A stretch of DNA of 64,000 nucleotides from Entonaema liquescens. Lineage: Eukaryota; Ascomycota; Sordariomycetes; Xylariales; Xylariaceae. This document shows, one piece after another, positions 11,475 to 23,065 of this stretch. The translations under genes were made by a program, and so were the position numbers. How positions within the stretch are numbered: the first letter of the stretch is position 1; every line of letters begins with the position of its first letter. The stretch spans positions 941,501 through 1,005,500 of the forward strand of contig CADCSX010000005.1 of the NCBI GenBank assembly GCA_902805475.1, written 5' to 3'. The notes under the pieces are model-generated. The model had not been told where the DNA came from. It worked only from the letters and a program-made list of their open reading frames with translations, and ran no database searches.

Positions 11475-12875
11475 ATGGCTGCAGAAGGCTCGTTAACCAC
11501 TCTTGCCATAGGCGATATCGCCTATAGCGTGACTCCATGGCTATTCGTCTCAGCCATGAACGTCATAGTCCAGTTTGAACGTAACGGGCTGGTTCGTTCT
11601 ACAACCCGCTGGGTCATGTTCCTAGCGACCCTTTGGACGGTTCGTACAAGGTTGTACCCTACGACAAGTCGACGCCGAATCCACTGGGTACGTGAGTTAA
11701 CTAAGCACCTCTTGTACACCTCCTTTGACGTATTTTCGATTACGATGGCTGATTATCGGTTCTTCGAAAACAACTGGTTGGAGCTACTAAAGGCTTGTGT
11801 AATTATCTTTTGGTACTTCAGCGTTTATAACAGAATGGGAGCACCTCCTCTATTCCCGCAGTCTTACACGGCTGAGCCTTTCTATCCGAATATCGAACCT
11901 GTTCCTGCCCCCGACCCCCTGCAACCCGAGCCTAGGCAGCAAGTTAAACCAGTTGTCCAGCCTAGAGTTCAACCTTGGAGTCAAACAAAGACGCAAGTTC
12001 AGGCACAACCCCTGGTTCAACCTCCGGTTCAACCCCCGGTACAGCCTCAACCTCAGGTACAGCCTCAACCCCAGGTACAGCCTCAACCCCAGGTACAGCC
12101 TCAACCCCAGCCTCTAGTTCAAACCCAGACGCAAGTTCAGGCACAACCTATAGCTCAGCCTCAAATCCAACCCCAAGCTCAGACCCAGGTCCAACCACAG
12201 GCACAAACTCAGGTGCAATCCCAGGTAGAACCTCAAATTCAACCCCGGGGGCATTCCCAAAGACTTCAGAGGAATATGACCGATGAGGAGATTGGCAAAT
12301 TGTGGGATGAGATAACGTTGCTAGAACCCCACAACTCGAACACACCGCCAGCTCCACAGCCAGCCCAATCTACGACTCAAGCAATCCCGGAGACTAAACC
12401 TATAGTCCCGCAAAAGATACCGCTTGAGAAGAATGTGCGGTTTGATTTAACGCAACAGACACAACCTGTGCAGCAAGTACGACAGCCAGCCGAAACTACG
12501 GTTCAGCCAACGACACATGCTCGGCCCTATGTGCAATATCAAAGTCAACCACGGACTCAGCCTATACAGTCCCAGGGGCAGCAGTCAAATCAAGCTACGG
12601 TTAATTGGCTGCCACCAGCTACTCCAACTGTAACGGTTCAGCTACAGACACCACCGCAGACGGTAACGCCATCGCAGCCACAGAAACCTGAAGTGCAACA
12701 GGCGTCCTCAATTCATCCATTTATAAGTCGTGTGACAAGAACCCAGATACCATCTCCACCCCAGCAACCGAATAACGGTAAGCAGCCTGAGATGGAACAG
12801 ATACCCTCAGGCGCTAATTTCTTTGCCTCTCCCGCGACAAGCAGCTTGTTTTCTAGCCCTGCATCCGGGAAGTGA
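11475..12875 (+). CDS. Q/P/V-repeat protein with hydrophobic N-terminal region, hypothetical
   Basis: A protein of 466 residues in one exon with no recognised family. Residues 1-120 look folded, and a hydrophobic segment, LLKACVIIFWYFSVY (about residues 104-118), could anchor it in a membrane. Residues about 140-265 are a low-complexity tract rich in Gln, Pro and Val, with tandem QPQPQV units encoded by a near-identical 18-base repeat. The rest is disordered and Gln/Pro/Thr-rich, with short acidic and basic islands such as DEEIGKLWDEITLLEP. Such tracts are common in fungal scaffold or wall-associated proteins, but no function should be assigned. The repeat is likely to vary in length between strains. 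Confidence 0.65.
   Translation: MAAEGSLTTLAIGDIAYSVTPWLFVSAMNVIVQFERNGLVRSTTRWVMFLATLWTVRTRLYPTTSRRRIHWVRELTKHLLYTSFDVFSITMADYRFFENNWLELLKACVIIFWYFSVYNRMGAPPLFPQSYTAEPFYPNIEPVPAPDPLQPEPRQQVKPVVQPRVQPWSQTKTQVQAQPLVQPPVQPPVQPQPQVQPQPQVQPQPQVQPQPQPLVQTQTQVQAQPIAQPQIQPQAQTQVQPQAQTQVQSQVEPQIQPRGHSQRLQRNMTDEEIGKLWDEITLLEPHNSNTPPAPQPAQSTTQAIPETKPIVPQKIPLEKNVRFDLTQQTQPVQQVRQPAETTVQPTTHARPYVQYQSQPRTQPIQSQGQQSNQATVNWLPPATPTVTVQLQTPPQTVTPSQPQKPEVQQASSIHPFISRVTRTQIPSPPQQPNNGKQPEMEQIPSGANFFASPATSSLFSSPASGK
12042..12115 (+). repeat. 18-base in-frame tandem repeat
   Basis: About four head-to-tail copies of CAGCCTCAACCCCAGGTA with single-base differences in the first and last copies. The unit is a multiple of three, so copy-number change keeps the reading frame and alters only the length of the QPQPQV tract. 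Confidence 0.85.
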
Positions 12876-13319
12876 AGAACTTGATTGATTTCCTGGAATG
12901 CCTTCTTTATTAAGGAGTTGATGGCTGGGGTAATAAAAACATAAGAGTATGCTGCATTAATATAGCTTAGGTAGAAGGTACCTAAGCAAATACCATACTT
13001 TAGTTTATGGAAACATAATAAATTGTGAATTAATGATTTTATATACATTGATCTTCATTGTAAAGCCTCACATGTAAATACGATAAAATCGTTTTATTGT
13101 TCTGTTGGTTTTGAAATCTTCCTTTATCTTGGCGTACCTAGCGTTTATACCTTCACATATACCCTACACCTTTCGTTACATTTTGTTATCCCTTGCGTAG
13201 TCTGTGAGTCCCTATTAATATGTGACATGACTGGTTAGGAAAACTCTTCAAGTAAGCAGCCGAGCTTTACCTTTCCTTTAACATCACAACAACTCATAGG
13301 TAAAGTAGCGTCTTGTAAA
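12876..13319. other. Intergenic, upstream of the P450
   Basis: AT-rich; it should hold the terminator of the repeat protein and the promoter of the P450. No distinct motif seen. Confidence 0.4.
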
Positions 13320-15139
13320 ATGCTTTCATACATTCTGCTCGGTCTCCTTCTCATATTCCTTATTGTCATTGCCCGGCAAATAGGCTTCGGAATCTACCCG
13401 AAGCCCTACCCAGGCATCCCTTACAATAAGGAGTCAGCCAGTCGTATCACTGGCGATATTCCCGACCTCGTACCTATCATTCAAGCAACAAACGAGTTCT
13501 CTAATTCCATTTTCACCATTACTACCCAAAAGTTGGGCAAGCCAATTGCGCAGATGTTATTCCCTGTAATTCGTAAACCCCTCATCATCCTCGAAGATCC
13601 GAGAGAGATTGAGGATATTGTACTTCGTCGCAACAAGGAGTTCGATAAGGCGCCCATGGCTATTGACACGTTTGCCCCTATGTTCCCGCATGCTTCGCTT
13701 AGTCAATACACCACTCCGAAACTTAAAGCCCAAAAACGCTTGTGGGCTGATGTGATGAGCGCCGAGTTTCTTCGCAAGGCCGCGCCTAATATCCATAAAG
13801 CCACACTCGAGTTGCTGGACCTATGGCGTCTCAAGGCGGTAGTGTACAGAGATGTGCCCTTTAGCGTCCACGAAGATTTTCAAAACGCTGCATTGGATGC
13901 CATCTGGGTTGCCATGATTGGTGAGGAGTCGGGTGTAACCAGGCACGAGATCAAAAAGCTTCAGAGCCAGGTCGCTGGTAATAGCGACTATAAAAACGAA
14001 CCCCTTCCTCGAGGAACCTTTCTCAAGGAGGAGGTAGCTTATATCGGCCAGACTATTGCGCGGAATACAAACACCCCGTCTCCAAAGTGGGCACAGAAAC
14101 TAGAGACATATACCCCGCGGTACCGCAGGTTTAGAAGAACTGTTACTACCGAAATAGGTCTGGCGATGGAGAAAGCAGTCAATCGATTCGAGCGCCTTGA
14201 GATGGGCAACTTGGAAGCCGAGGAGTTCGATACTTGCATGATGGATCTAGTCCTGCAGCGACAGGTCCTCGAAGCAAAGAAGGCCGGGCGACCTTTGACC
14301 GACCCTAGGCAAGATCAGAGCATGTTGGATGAGATGTTTGTCATGTTGGTTGGGGTTCGTCATATTCTCACGCCAGACCACAAGCTCAGAACTAATAGTT
14401 GCATTTTAGGGCCACGACTCCACGGCTAATGCCCTTACCTGGTTAGTAAGGTTCATGGAGGCTTACCCCGCCGCCCAAGCAGAATTGCGCACAGCTCTCA
14501 AGGCGGCCTTCCCTAGCGGCAACCCGTCTGCCGAAGAAATACTTGGAACAGATATCCCATACCTCGATGCTACTTGTGAGGAGTCATTCCGTCTCGCTGG
14601 TGTCGCTAAGGGTAATCTCCGCCAAGCGATTGTAGACACAGAGATTTTAGGCTGTAAGGTACCGAAAGGTGCCGAGATATTCATGAATTACCACGTCAAT
14701 CATGCACCGTTTTCTGTAGATGAATCGAAGCGCACTTCTGGCAGCAAGGCCGCCGCAGCCAAGTTTGGAGATGAATTCCAAACCAATGCGGGTCGTGACC
14801 TTTGCGCCTTTGAGCCGAGACGATGGCTGGTCAAAGAGACGACAGGTCGGGAAGCTTTCAATGCTTATGCCTTGCCATCCCTTGCGTTTGGTGGTGGTTA
14901 TAGGGGCTGTTCTGGTAAGTTCTCCAATCCTATCTCCGCGCTCTATACATAAGTGTTGACTATGACGACTTCCTAAACTAGGACGCAAACTCGCATCCAT
15001 GGAGTTTCGCATCGTGATCGCACTGCTCGCCTTGAACTTCGAGTTTCTGGAGTTGCCAGAAGATTTGAAGACCATGAGCGCTTCTGAGAAGATCTTCCGG
15101 CAACCTGATAAGCCATACGCAAGATTGCGAAGTCTATGA
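13320..15139 (+). CDS. cytochrome P450 monooxygenase
   Basis: A membrane-anchored haem-thiolate monooxygenase of 565 residues. Exons: 13320-14354, 14410-14914 and 14982-15139; both introns have clean GT-AG ends and keep phase. The N-terminal anchor is residues about 2-19 (LSYILLGLLLIFLIVIAR), followed by a Pro-rich hinge (YPKPYPGIPY). The I-helix oxygen-binding motif reads GHDSTAN, created across intron 1. The K-helix ExxR is EESFR (about residue 402), and the haem-binding loop FGGGYRGCSGR (Cys about 512) spans intron 2. It should work with a CPR reductase in the endoplasmic reticulum. The substrate is unknown, and no biosynthetic backbone enzyme lies in the window. The splice sites restore the diagnostic motifs, so the model is well supported. 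Confidence 0.93.
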
Positions 15140-15851
15140 TCAAGTCATGAGTTTGGAAATGCGAGATCATGAGAGCAAATAACATTGCTATTGGAAAGGT
15201 TATTCCGAGCTAACCTAATCTTCTTACGCAGCTGTACTTGATACTCATCATGTATGAGTATCCTCTCCTTATTTGATAATAAAGAGCTATTTAAGATATT
15301 CAGGTACAGCTCACAGTCAACAATAAATCACGTTTCCTCAATATCGAAATCTAGTATATTTTCAAAAACTTCATTAGTTTAAGCTAGTCTAGTTATACTA
15401 TGAGTTATGTGAAGCTTATGCTAGCTTGTCGCCCTTCAAAGTATTTTTCTTTAGCCCCTTTTCCTTGGACCCACTAAGATCTAAGACTATTAGGGGGTCA
15501 CCTCCCTACCCCCCATACCCATTACGACACTGCTATTATGTTACATGTTATAGTTAAATATTAATTCACAGACTCAGTGCATCTTTTTGTTTTTTATTAT
15601 CCTTGGTGGTTTCTGGCCAAATTTGGTTGATATCTCTCATCATGCTTGTCTCAACTAACAGTGTATAAGCTCATACCATACCCCACAAATCATAGTTCAT
15701 CTTCTCACCAAAGGGTTATATAGACCTGTCAATTCTAGTCTACATTCATCTGTAACTGTATAATGCTTATCTAAATGTTTATATGAGTTATCTCGCGTCT
15801 TGGCAAGCCGGAGCTAGCCTATGTTGCAGCAACGCAACCATATCGCCTTGG
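15140..15851. other. Intergenic, no gene recognised
   Basis: AT-rich sequence after the P450. Nothing recognised. Confidence 0.5.
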
Positions 15852-16151
15852 CTACCAATATATGATTGGGGAAATAGAATATAAACGAGTTCCGTCATCG
15901 TCCGTGACTGGGAGTAGCCAATCTTTCCCCAGCATTTTCTTATCAACGGATAAACGGTGAGGTCCGTCAGCTATCGACAATGCTATTACTATATTTCCCG
16001 TGATGTCGTTATCGAAGATCTGCTGCCCGTCTATAATAACCGCGTAGCGTTCACCCACAGCTATCATGTGATGCATTGTGTGACTGGGAAAGATCCCAAT
16101 TGCCGCTTGGAGCCACGGAGGGGTATAAATACCTTGTTTGCAGCATGTCAT
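15852..16151 (-). CDS. small hypothetical protein
   Basis: A frame of 99 residues with coding-like composition (AVIIDGQQIFDNDITGNIV, then KDWLLPVTDDDG). It diverges from the amine oxidase with only 70 bases between the two starts, which is short for two fungal promoters. No family was recognised. It could be a small gene, the remnant of a larger one, or a chance frame. Confidence 0.3.
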   Translation of the reverse strand: MTCCKQGIYTPPWLQAAIGIFPSHTMHHMIAVGERYAVIIDGQQIFDNDITGNIVIALSIADGPHRLSVDKKMLGKDWLLPVTDDDGTRLYSISPIIYW

Positions 16152-16221
16152 TGATAGGGTAGGTAGTCAATCCCGCTTCTACCCTGACATGTCACTCCGA
16201 AGACTTTAAACTGTAGAGAAC

Positions 16222-18599
16222 ATGCTTCTACCGCTCTTCTATATTATTCTATTACTTGAAGCGCCTGGAAATGCTGCTGAAACACTAGTAAAAGACTCTC
16301 AGGAGTACATATCACCTAATGTCAGCCAAAGAAGTAGTCCGTCTGAGGCGGCTCCATGCTCATCATGTTCGCTATACGAGCCGGCAGAGGGAGTCTCAGC
16401 TCCAAAAGCTAACGTGTGGACACAAATATCATCTGAAGATAACCTAGCAGTGTGGAATCTACTTCACGATCCTGCGTCGAAACTAAACCTAACCTATCCG
16501 GATGCGGCAAAAGTGAACGACAACTATGTGTGGCTAATTGATACGGTACCCGTTAATAAGTCCGATGTGCTTCCATACCTTGATGGTTCAGGGCCAAAAC
16601 CCACTTCGTGGGCTCGGGTCATTATATTTGAAGGCGGAAAGCCAGAGCCAGTATCTCAGGAGTACATGGTCGGCCCCTTACCCGTATCGGGCGAGACCAC
16701 CATCCAGAAACTAGACTATCCATTCAATGGCGGGAGTGGGGGTGCTGTGCCTTTTAACGGGAGATTCTTCGATCAAAAGCGGCTCAAGGCTGCAGAGCCC
16801 CTATTAGTTTCAGTGATGTCTAATATCACCGACATTACGCCTGCGCTTCTGGGGGGTGTCTTCTACGGTTATAATGACCCTAATTCGACTCTAGTAGCCG
16901 CTCCTACTACTCCAACGTCTTTCAATGGAAGCCAGGCATTCCAGGTTATCATGTTTAGACTTCCCGGACCCGCTAGCTACTTGCGACCGCTGGATTTCTA
17001 CGTCATACTCGATACTACTGGTACAGATGCTTCGCTGTATAAGCTTAAGGGGCTCGTAACAAACACGCGATTCTTCCAGACGGTCGCAGAACTTCGCGCG
17101 GCGTTTGAAGCTGACGAATTGGTTGAAGAATTCTATCAACCGTCTGATTATGATTGGGCACTAGTAAAATATAACGCCGCGATGGGAACCCGCGAATTAG
17201 AAGATAGGTTCGCGCCGCAAAACTTAGAAGTAGGTGGCAAGCGGTACAAGCTGGACTCGGAGCAAAAGTATGTCGAGTATCTAGGATGGTCATTCTACGT
17301 ATCCCACTCACAGACCCTCGGTATCATGCTCTACGACATACGTTTCAAAGGCGATCGGGTACTGTATGAGTTGTCAATGCAAGAAGCCGCTGCACAATAT
17401 GGCGGGTTTCAGCCAAAAGCCGCTTCGACGCTGTACCACGACACCCATTTCCAGTTGGGCGCCGATCTGTTCCCCATGGTCGAGGGTTTTGACTGTCCGT
17501 TCGGTTCAACTTTTGGAATGTGACTGTCCATAACGGAAACTCGTCTACTGTCAATCCCAATTCCATCTGCATTTTCGAGTCAGACGCGGGGTTTCCCCTA
17601 TCTCGACACCGCGAAGGAGACGTGCCCAACGATTACGGCTTTTCCAATTTGGGCGTTGTGAAGGGATCGCTCTTAACACTACGTTCCATTGCCACCGTAG
17701 GAAACTACGATTATCTGTTCGACTACGGATTTCATGTTGATGGGAGTTTGGAGATCACAGTTCGCGCCTCGGGTTATCTGCAGTCCTCCTTTTTCTTCCG
17801 CGACCAGGGTGCGTGGGGTCCTCGCATCCAGGAGGCTACGCAGGGATCACTGCACGACCATGTGCTCACCTGGAAAGCCGACTTCGACATCCTGGGCACC
17901 GAGAACAACCTGCAAGTGACAGAGCTGAAGACAGTCAACACGACACAACCATGGTGGCCGGAATTAGGCGAGTTCGAGCAGATTGCGCTAGAGACTTATA
18001 ATGTTGAGAAAGAGCGGGAGCTCAGTTGGGCGGACAATGGACAGCTCATGTACGCGGTGAACCACGCCAGCGCGACGAACAAATGGGGCTCGCCACGTGG
18101 ATATCGCATTGTGCCAGGTAAATCCAATATCCATCTCAGCACGCTAAACTCGCCGTTCTCGCGGCGCAACACCGCGCTGTCCAAGTCTCACCTAGTCGTA
18201 ACGCGACAGCACGACACGGAGCCATGGGGCAACAGCATCCAGAACCTGAACATGCCCTGGAAGCCACAGCAAGACTTCTCCAAGTTCCTGGATGACGAAA
18301 GTGTCGAGGGTACGGATCTTGTCATGTGGCTGAACCTGGGCATGCACCACTTCACGCGTAGCGAAGACATACCCGTGACACTGTACTCCGAGGCTGTCAG
18401 TAGCATCATGTTCGCGCCCCAGAACTTCTTTGATCAGTCTCAGGACGGCGACCTGAAGAATAGGAGGTGGTATACTACGCCGGAGACGACTGACAATAAC
18501 AACGCGACGGAGCTGGTGAGCGAAGCATACGGGATCGATCTGCCCCAGTGCAACGTGGCGTTGCAGGAACCTACTATTGCACCTCTTTTACAGCTATGA
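16222..18599 (+). CDS. secreted copper amine oxidase, one-base frameshift at a T run
   Basis: Copper/topaquinone amine oxidases convert primary amines to aldehydes, ammonia and hydrogen peroxide. Residues 1-19 are a signal peptide (MLLPLFYIILLLEAPGNAA), so the enzyme is exported. The topaquinone site is TVGNYDY (Tyr about 495), and copper ligands fit the HDH of LHDHVLTWKADFDI and the His of GMHHFTRSEDIPV. The coding sequence is one exon in two frames: 16222-17523 stops at TGA directly after CPFGSTFGM, while the next frame continues without a break as FWNVTVHNGN to 18599. One more T in the run 17511-17514 gives a 792-residue protein of normal family length. Every catalytic residue is intact on both sides, so a sequencing error or a very young mutation is more likely than an old pseudogene. 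Confidence 0.9.
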
Positions 18600-18852
18600 A
18601 GAATAGTAGTCTTGACTCACATCAGCTGACTTCGCTTAGAAGTATGAGAGGGTTTTGCTTCAAGTCAATAGCGATCCAAGCCGACATAATATTCTTAATT
18701 CTATAGTTATAAGTTAATATTTACTAGTCTATATCTTCCGTTCGATATGTCTATGGTATAACCTTTATTCCCTTCCACCGTGGCCTCCCTAAAGTAGTAT
18801 CACGGCATACTTTGGGACTACCTACCAGGTAAAGCAAAGTACAGTCCCCTAT
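18600..18852. other. Shared 3' region of convergent genes
   Basis: Only about 250 bases separate the stop codons of the amine oxidase and the membrane protein. No terminator motif stands out. Confidence 0.4.
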
Positions 18853-19970
18853 TCAGAGCTGCTTCTGCTTGCGAGTCTTCGCGATTAACGCAAGTTGAAG
18901 CGTCGCCCCGATCTGCATAGCATTTGCGAAAAAGGACGAGAAGGAAGACCACATAGTTGGCACGAGTGCATATAGCACGACCGCAAGAGCAGCGCATATA
19001 CCACCAGCAACCGTGAATGCAAGGGCGTAATTCCAAGCGCCAGGGTTAGCCGGTAGCCTCTGGTGAGCCACATACATGGTCGTAAAGAGACCTAGGAATT
19101 GCAATATCATGTTTTGGATCTGTAGCCAGAAGTCGGGGTCTTCGGTAGAGCCTGGTGTGTTAATTGATCTGGACCAGGCCATGCCCATGGGGATTAAACT
19201 TATCGCTAGCACCGCAAAGACAATGGAAAGAAGAGTCGCTGTCTTAAAGGTAAATGGTGCCTCCTGGTGGATTTCCGGTAATATAGGGTACGCTTCCTCG
19301 TACTTCAGGAGCATAGCTATCTTGGCAAGAATAGCTTCGCAGGTATGATCATACCCAGAAGCCCGAAGCTCCTTTTCGACGAGGTTGAAGTTATTTTCCA
19401 CCACAACTCGGCAATTCTTGAGCTCAATGGCTCGGTTCCTTGCGTTTTCCAGGTGTTTGGGCGTCTGGTGCTTTTTATGACTCTTCAAGTACGCTATATT
19501 CTCGGCGGCCCGCTTCCATATATCAACGTAAGACTTCTCGTCCAGGTTTTCAAGTAATTTGGGGGTAAAGGATTTATTCAAGGTAAGATAGGCATTCATA
19601 GCTCTCTCTATCGTCTGGAGGTCATCGTTGCTGAATCTTGTCAGCTTCGGGTTGGAACTGGATTGATTTCGCAACTTTTTCGCCCATTGTAAATATTCAT
19701 CAACGATATTCTGATATTGCACGTTTGCGTAGTAAATTGCCTGGGCGGTCGATACTAGACCCAAGCGACAGTTATCAGATATATCATCGCTGTTTTGGGA
19801 ATTGCTCGACGGTGCTACATTATAAGTCAATTACAACAACCATCGAGTTCTTAAAGAAGAGCATTCAACGTACGCGTCCACCCTTGAGCCGTATTAGGGG
19901 ATGGTCTCCGCTTTCCTTTCATTTTCTTGGGAATACCAGATCCCAAACGATTGGTAAGAAGGATGCTCAT
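18853..19970 (-). CDS. hypothetical membrane protein with helical N-terminal domain
   Basis: A protein of 352 residues in two exons (19970-19874 and 19814-18853) with a 59-base intron. The main open frame has no ATG at its 5' end. Adding the upstream exon MSILLTNRLGSGIPKKMKGK through a GTACGT donor and TGTAG acceptor supplies one in phase. Residues about 60-220 are polar and strongly helical. Three or four membrane helices follow: TATLLSIVFAVLAISLIPMG, a segment with ILQFLGLFTTMYV, then LAFTVAGGICAALAVVLYAL, and a last weaker one. No family was recognised. It lies 1.2 kb from a HET-domain gene on the same strand; a functional link is only a suggestion. Confidence 0.6.
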
Positions 19971-21162
19971 TCTGGGTCAATTGAAATTCGCGGTCACGCA
20001 AGTGATCACCAAGTCGCGTCTTAATGTCGCGTAAACTAAACGCTTATATATCGCGTCAAGTAGGAGATTGTCACATCTGCTTAATATTGGTGTGTTGCAC
20101 TGCATATGCTCGTAGGCTGTGTGATTTGAGGCTGTGATTCGTCTTGTTTTCGGAGCTGAAATCATCTCCCCGGTTAGCCTTCCAATACGCCTCGTAGTTT
20201 TATCGGAAGGTACTTATATTCTACAAGTCCTCATCATAGTTCTCAGCAATTGGCGTTATCGGCGTACTTTACCGCTCCGTCACTTCACAGTAACTCGATG
20301 GCCCTAGAGCCTTGGGATTCTTGATTGAGGGCTAATAAGCTTCAGACTCTCCTTATGGCTGTATTCCAGATACAACACAAGTTGAGTTTATAACTATCAG
20401 GAAAGCTTTTCTAAGATAAAATTCATTCCTAAATACAAGTACTAATTAAAAACTCTTAGTGCTATGAATACCTGTCTCTCGCGATGTTGCTGACCTTCCA
20501 TATTTGTCATGCTCTTGTAGCTCCGAACACCTTCAAAGAAGTCCGATAATCAGTCCCACTTTTCCCGGCCTCCCAATACCGTATTGATCGGTGTACATGC
20601 TTTAAAGGGCGAAGCAACTTGTAGCATTCTTCTTGTCGATTCGTAGCATAACAAACTAGAAAGCTTCAATAAACCTTAGCTAACCACCCATAACTCAATT
20701 TGGCGTTGTATTAGGTAGTTCCATAAAAGACTAGCGAATATCTAGATGTCTAACACAGTATCTCCGAAAGGTATTTGTTGTTGATACTGTGTTGTTACAT
20801 CATTTTAGCAACCATTTAGTGGCACGCCCACTAGACATTAGCAGTTAACCTCTAGATTTATGGTACATTCAGCCACTAAAACAGCAGATAATACAGTGTA
20901 TTTTTCTCTTAACACATTATACTACTTGAATCATTTGTTTACGGACTTTCAACCCAAACACTAGGTCGTAGCCAGCAACCCGGAATCGAAAAGGACTAAG
21001 AAAAGATACATAATCTAAGCTTGCTAGATAAGTAAAACCCTCTACTATACATCTAAGGTACTAATATACGTACCTAGTCCATATAATTACCATGTCCTAC
21101 AAACCTCTACATTAGGTACGAATTACTGAAGAGGCATAATTATATACGTTTCGCGTCGTTAA
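19971..21162. other. Intergenic, no gene recognised
   Basis: AT-rich, about 1.2 kb, with stop codons in all frames and no RNA gene or repeat recognised. Confidence 0.55.
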
Positions 21163-23065
21163 TTAATATAAGTCCAGTTCTTGGAGAGCCTGTGCTGTAT
21201 CTACCACGCTACTACTACATCCAATTCGTATATCGCCAAACATGTATTTAAACGATACATGGTGAATAGGCCGAATACTTCCATCTGTAGCTTCCTCTCT
21301 TAGTTCGAGCTCTTTTTGCTCAATGCCGTGACGACCCATATCGATTTCCAAACTGTGACTCTGTTCCATCAAATACTCTAAAGCCGAACCATGCTCGACT
21401 CTGGAGATGGTATGAGCGCTGGGACTGATAGAAACCGCAAAGTATAAGTATCCCGTGGAAAACTCCTTCCGCCTCGAAAATATAAGCACAAATCTCGCTG
21501 AACTCCACGAACCAAATTGCAACACAAGACAGCTTCCATTGGCCGACTTCCTTCTTACCCAGGGAGGATAGAAGGAAGAAAGCTCGTATCCAGCGCATAG
21601 TAGCTCGTCGATATATAAACTCATGGTCTGTTGTTCATTTTTGTTCGACTTTGGCCAGGGTACGAGTGGTGGTACCCTTACGGCGTTTTCTCGTACGTAA
21701 ATAGGGGTTGTTGTCGCCTTCGAGATAAAACAGCTCCATAATAATGGTATACGACTAATAAAAAACAGAAATCTCGAGTTATTAATAAGTGAAAATAGTT
21801 TGCCCCTGTGGATATGAAATGGCGGACTGCCTGGTGCTCGACTGAAGTGATTCTTATCTCCGCCCTTCGTGCGCACCAACGGAACAACCAAATGACATCG
21901 ATGACTGCCTATGATGAAAATGCATCTCAAGATAGCCATATATACCCCATTCTTGCGATCAATAAGTCGAATAGGGATTGCTGTCTGTAGTCCAATGTTG
22001 GTCATTGCAGAGTGAGAAGTCGTTAACGGCACTCCAAGGCTTGTTTCCTCGCTTTCTAGAATTTGAAAACTGTGACAATGGCTAAATTCCCAGGGCGATT
22101 GAGCAAGGACACTGTCAGAATAGATTTTCGTATCTTCTTTCGGTCTTAAGCGATACCCCCAAGCCAACAAGCTATCGTCGTTTCGCGATTTTATGATTTC
22201 CTCTTGGAGACGTAAAAATGCTTTATTCCCTTCGCCGTACAGCAGAGGCATATTAACCTCGAGGAGTCCTAAAAGACTATAGGCCATATCTTCAATACGC
22301 GTTGTCCTTCTATTCGCAGCCCATGCTAACCGAGCCGCGGCACAGAACTTCGAAAAGTCACCAGTATCGAGAGCCTTCTTCGGGATATTCGTAATATCTG
22401 AAAGGAGGTTGACCAGACTCAACCGGTTGCTGTAGCTTTGCGGGCCGGGAAACGCACTCAGGGCATGGCCTTGAAATGAGCGCGGGATTCGAATGAGACG
22501 GCCGATCTGAATTTCCTTCCAGTCTTTGTCAAAGAATACCAACTCCATGGGCGCGAGTAGTTCTTGCAGCGTCCAACCCCTAGTGAACCAGCGACTTCGT
22601 CGAAAATCGGAGGATATCTCGAACGGGTCATCTTTCGCGGATACATCGGCTAGGTAGACATAACAGACCGCTGACCTTTTATACCATTGAAACATCGAGT
22701 TGATACCTTCAGAAAGTTCGGCGCTGCTTGACTTGTCAATGCAACAAGTATCAATCCATACGTAGTGTAGACCATCCCTGGCTGCTTGTTGGCAGCTCCC
22801 ATCTATTTTGGTATACCCATCCAAGATCTTGTGACCCCATTTTGAGAGATCCTGGAAGGTTACCTCATGGTCCGACCAAGTGTGAGACTATACCGCTTGG
22901 TGTTAGTAAGAAGTTACTATGCTCGCTTTACACAAAAGTTCAGCTCCATTGCGAATATTTCAAACAGATACGGACTAGAGATATACCTACTAGTATAGCA
23001 TAGGGCGGGATAGACTCCCCATTGAATTCCTCCAATTTTCTTGTATGGACATGGAGAAGCCGCAT
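21163..23065 (-). CDS. heterokaryon incompatibility (HET) domain protein
   Basis: HET proteins act in fungal non-self recognition and can trigger programmed cell death on fusion of unlike strains. The model has two exons, 23065-22991 and 22887-21163, with a 103-base intron, and gives 599 residues. Exon 1 begins MRLLHVHTRKLEEF, the typical HET N-terminus, and ends in PPYAIL; exon 2 continues SHTWSDHEVTF, the first conserved HET block. YVWIDTCCIDKSSSAELSEG and SRWFTRGWTLQELLAP are blocks two and three, and EDMAYSLLGLLEVNMPLLYG closes the module by about residue 235. The C-terminal 350 residues lack NACHT, ankyrin or WD repeats, so this is a HET-only protein with an unassigned tail. Confidence in the family is high. 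Confidence 0.93.

Noticed and set aside
11850..12357. Several frames of 60-103 codons overlapping the Q/P/V repeat
   Set aside because: The repeat unit length is a multiple of three, so it stays open in several frames on both strands; only the long 466-residue frame has a non-repetitive domain.
17505..17530. Programmed ribosomal frameshift in the amine oxidase
   Set aside because: No slippery heptamer or downstream pseudoknot was seen, the family does not use recoding, and similar one-base losses occur in unrelated genes here.
4768..18599. Secondary-metabolite gene cluster (methyltransferase, acetyltransferase, P450, amine oxidase)
   Set aside because: No backbone synthase or pathway regulator lies among them, the genes are separated by unrelated genes and long gaps, and their strands are mixed.
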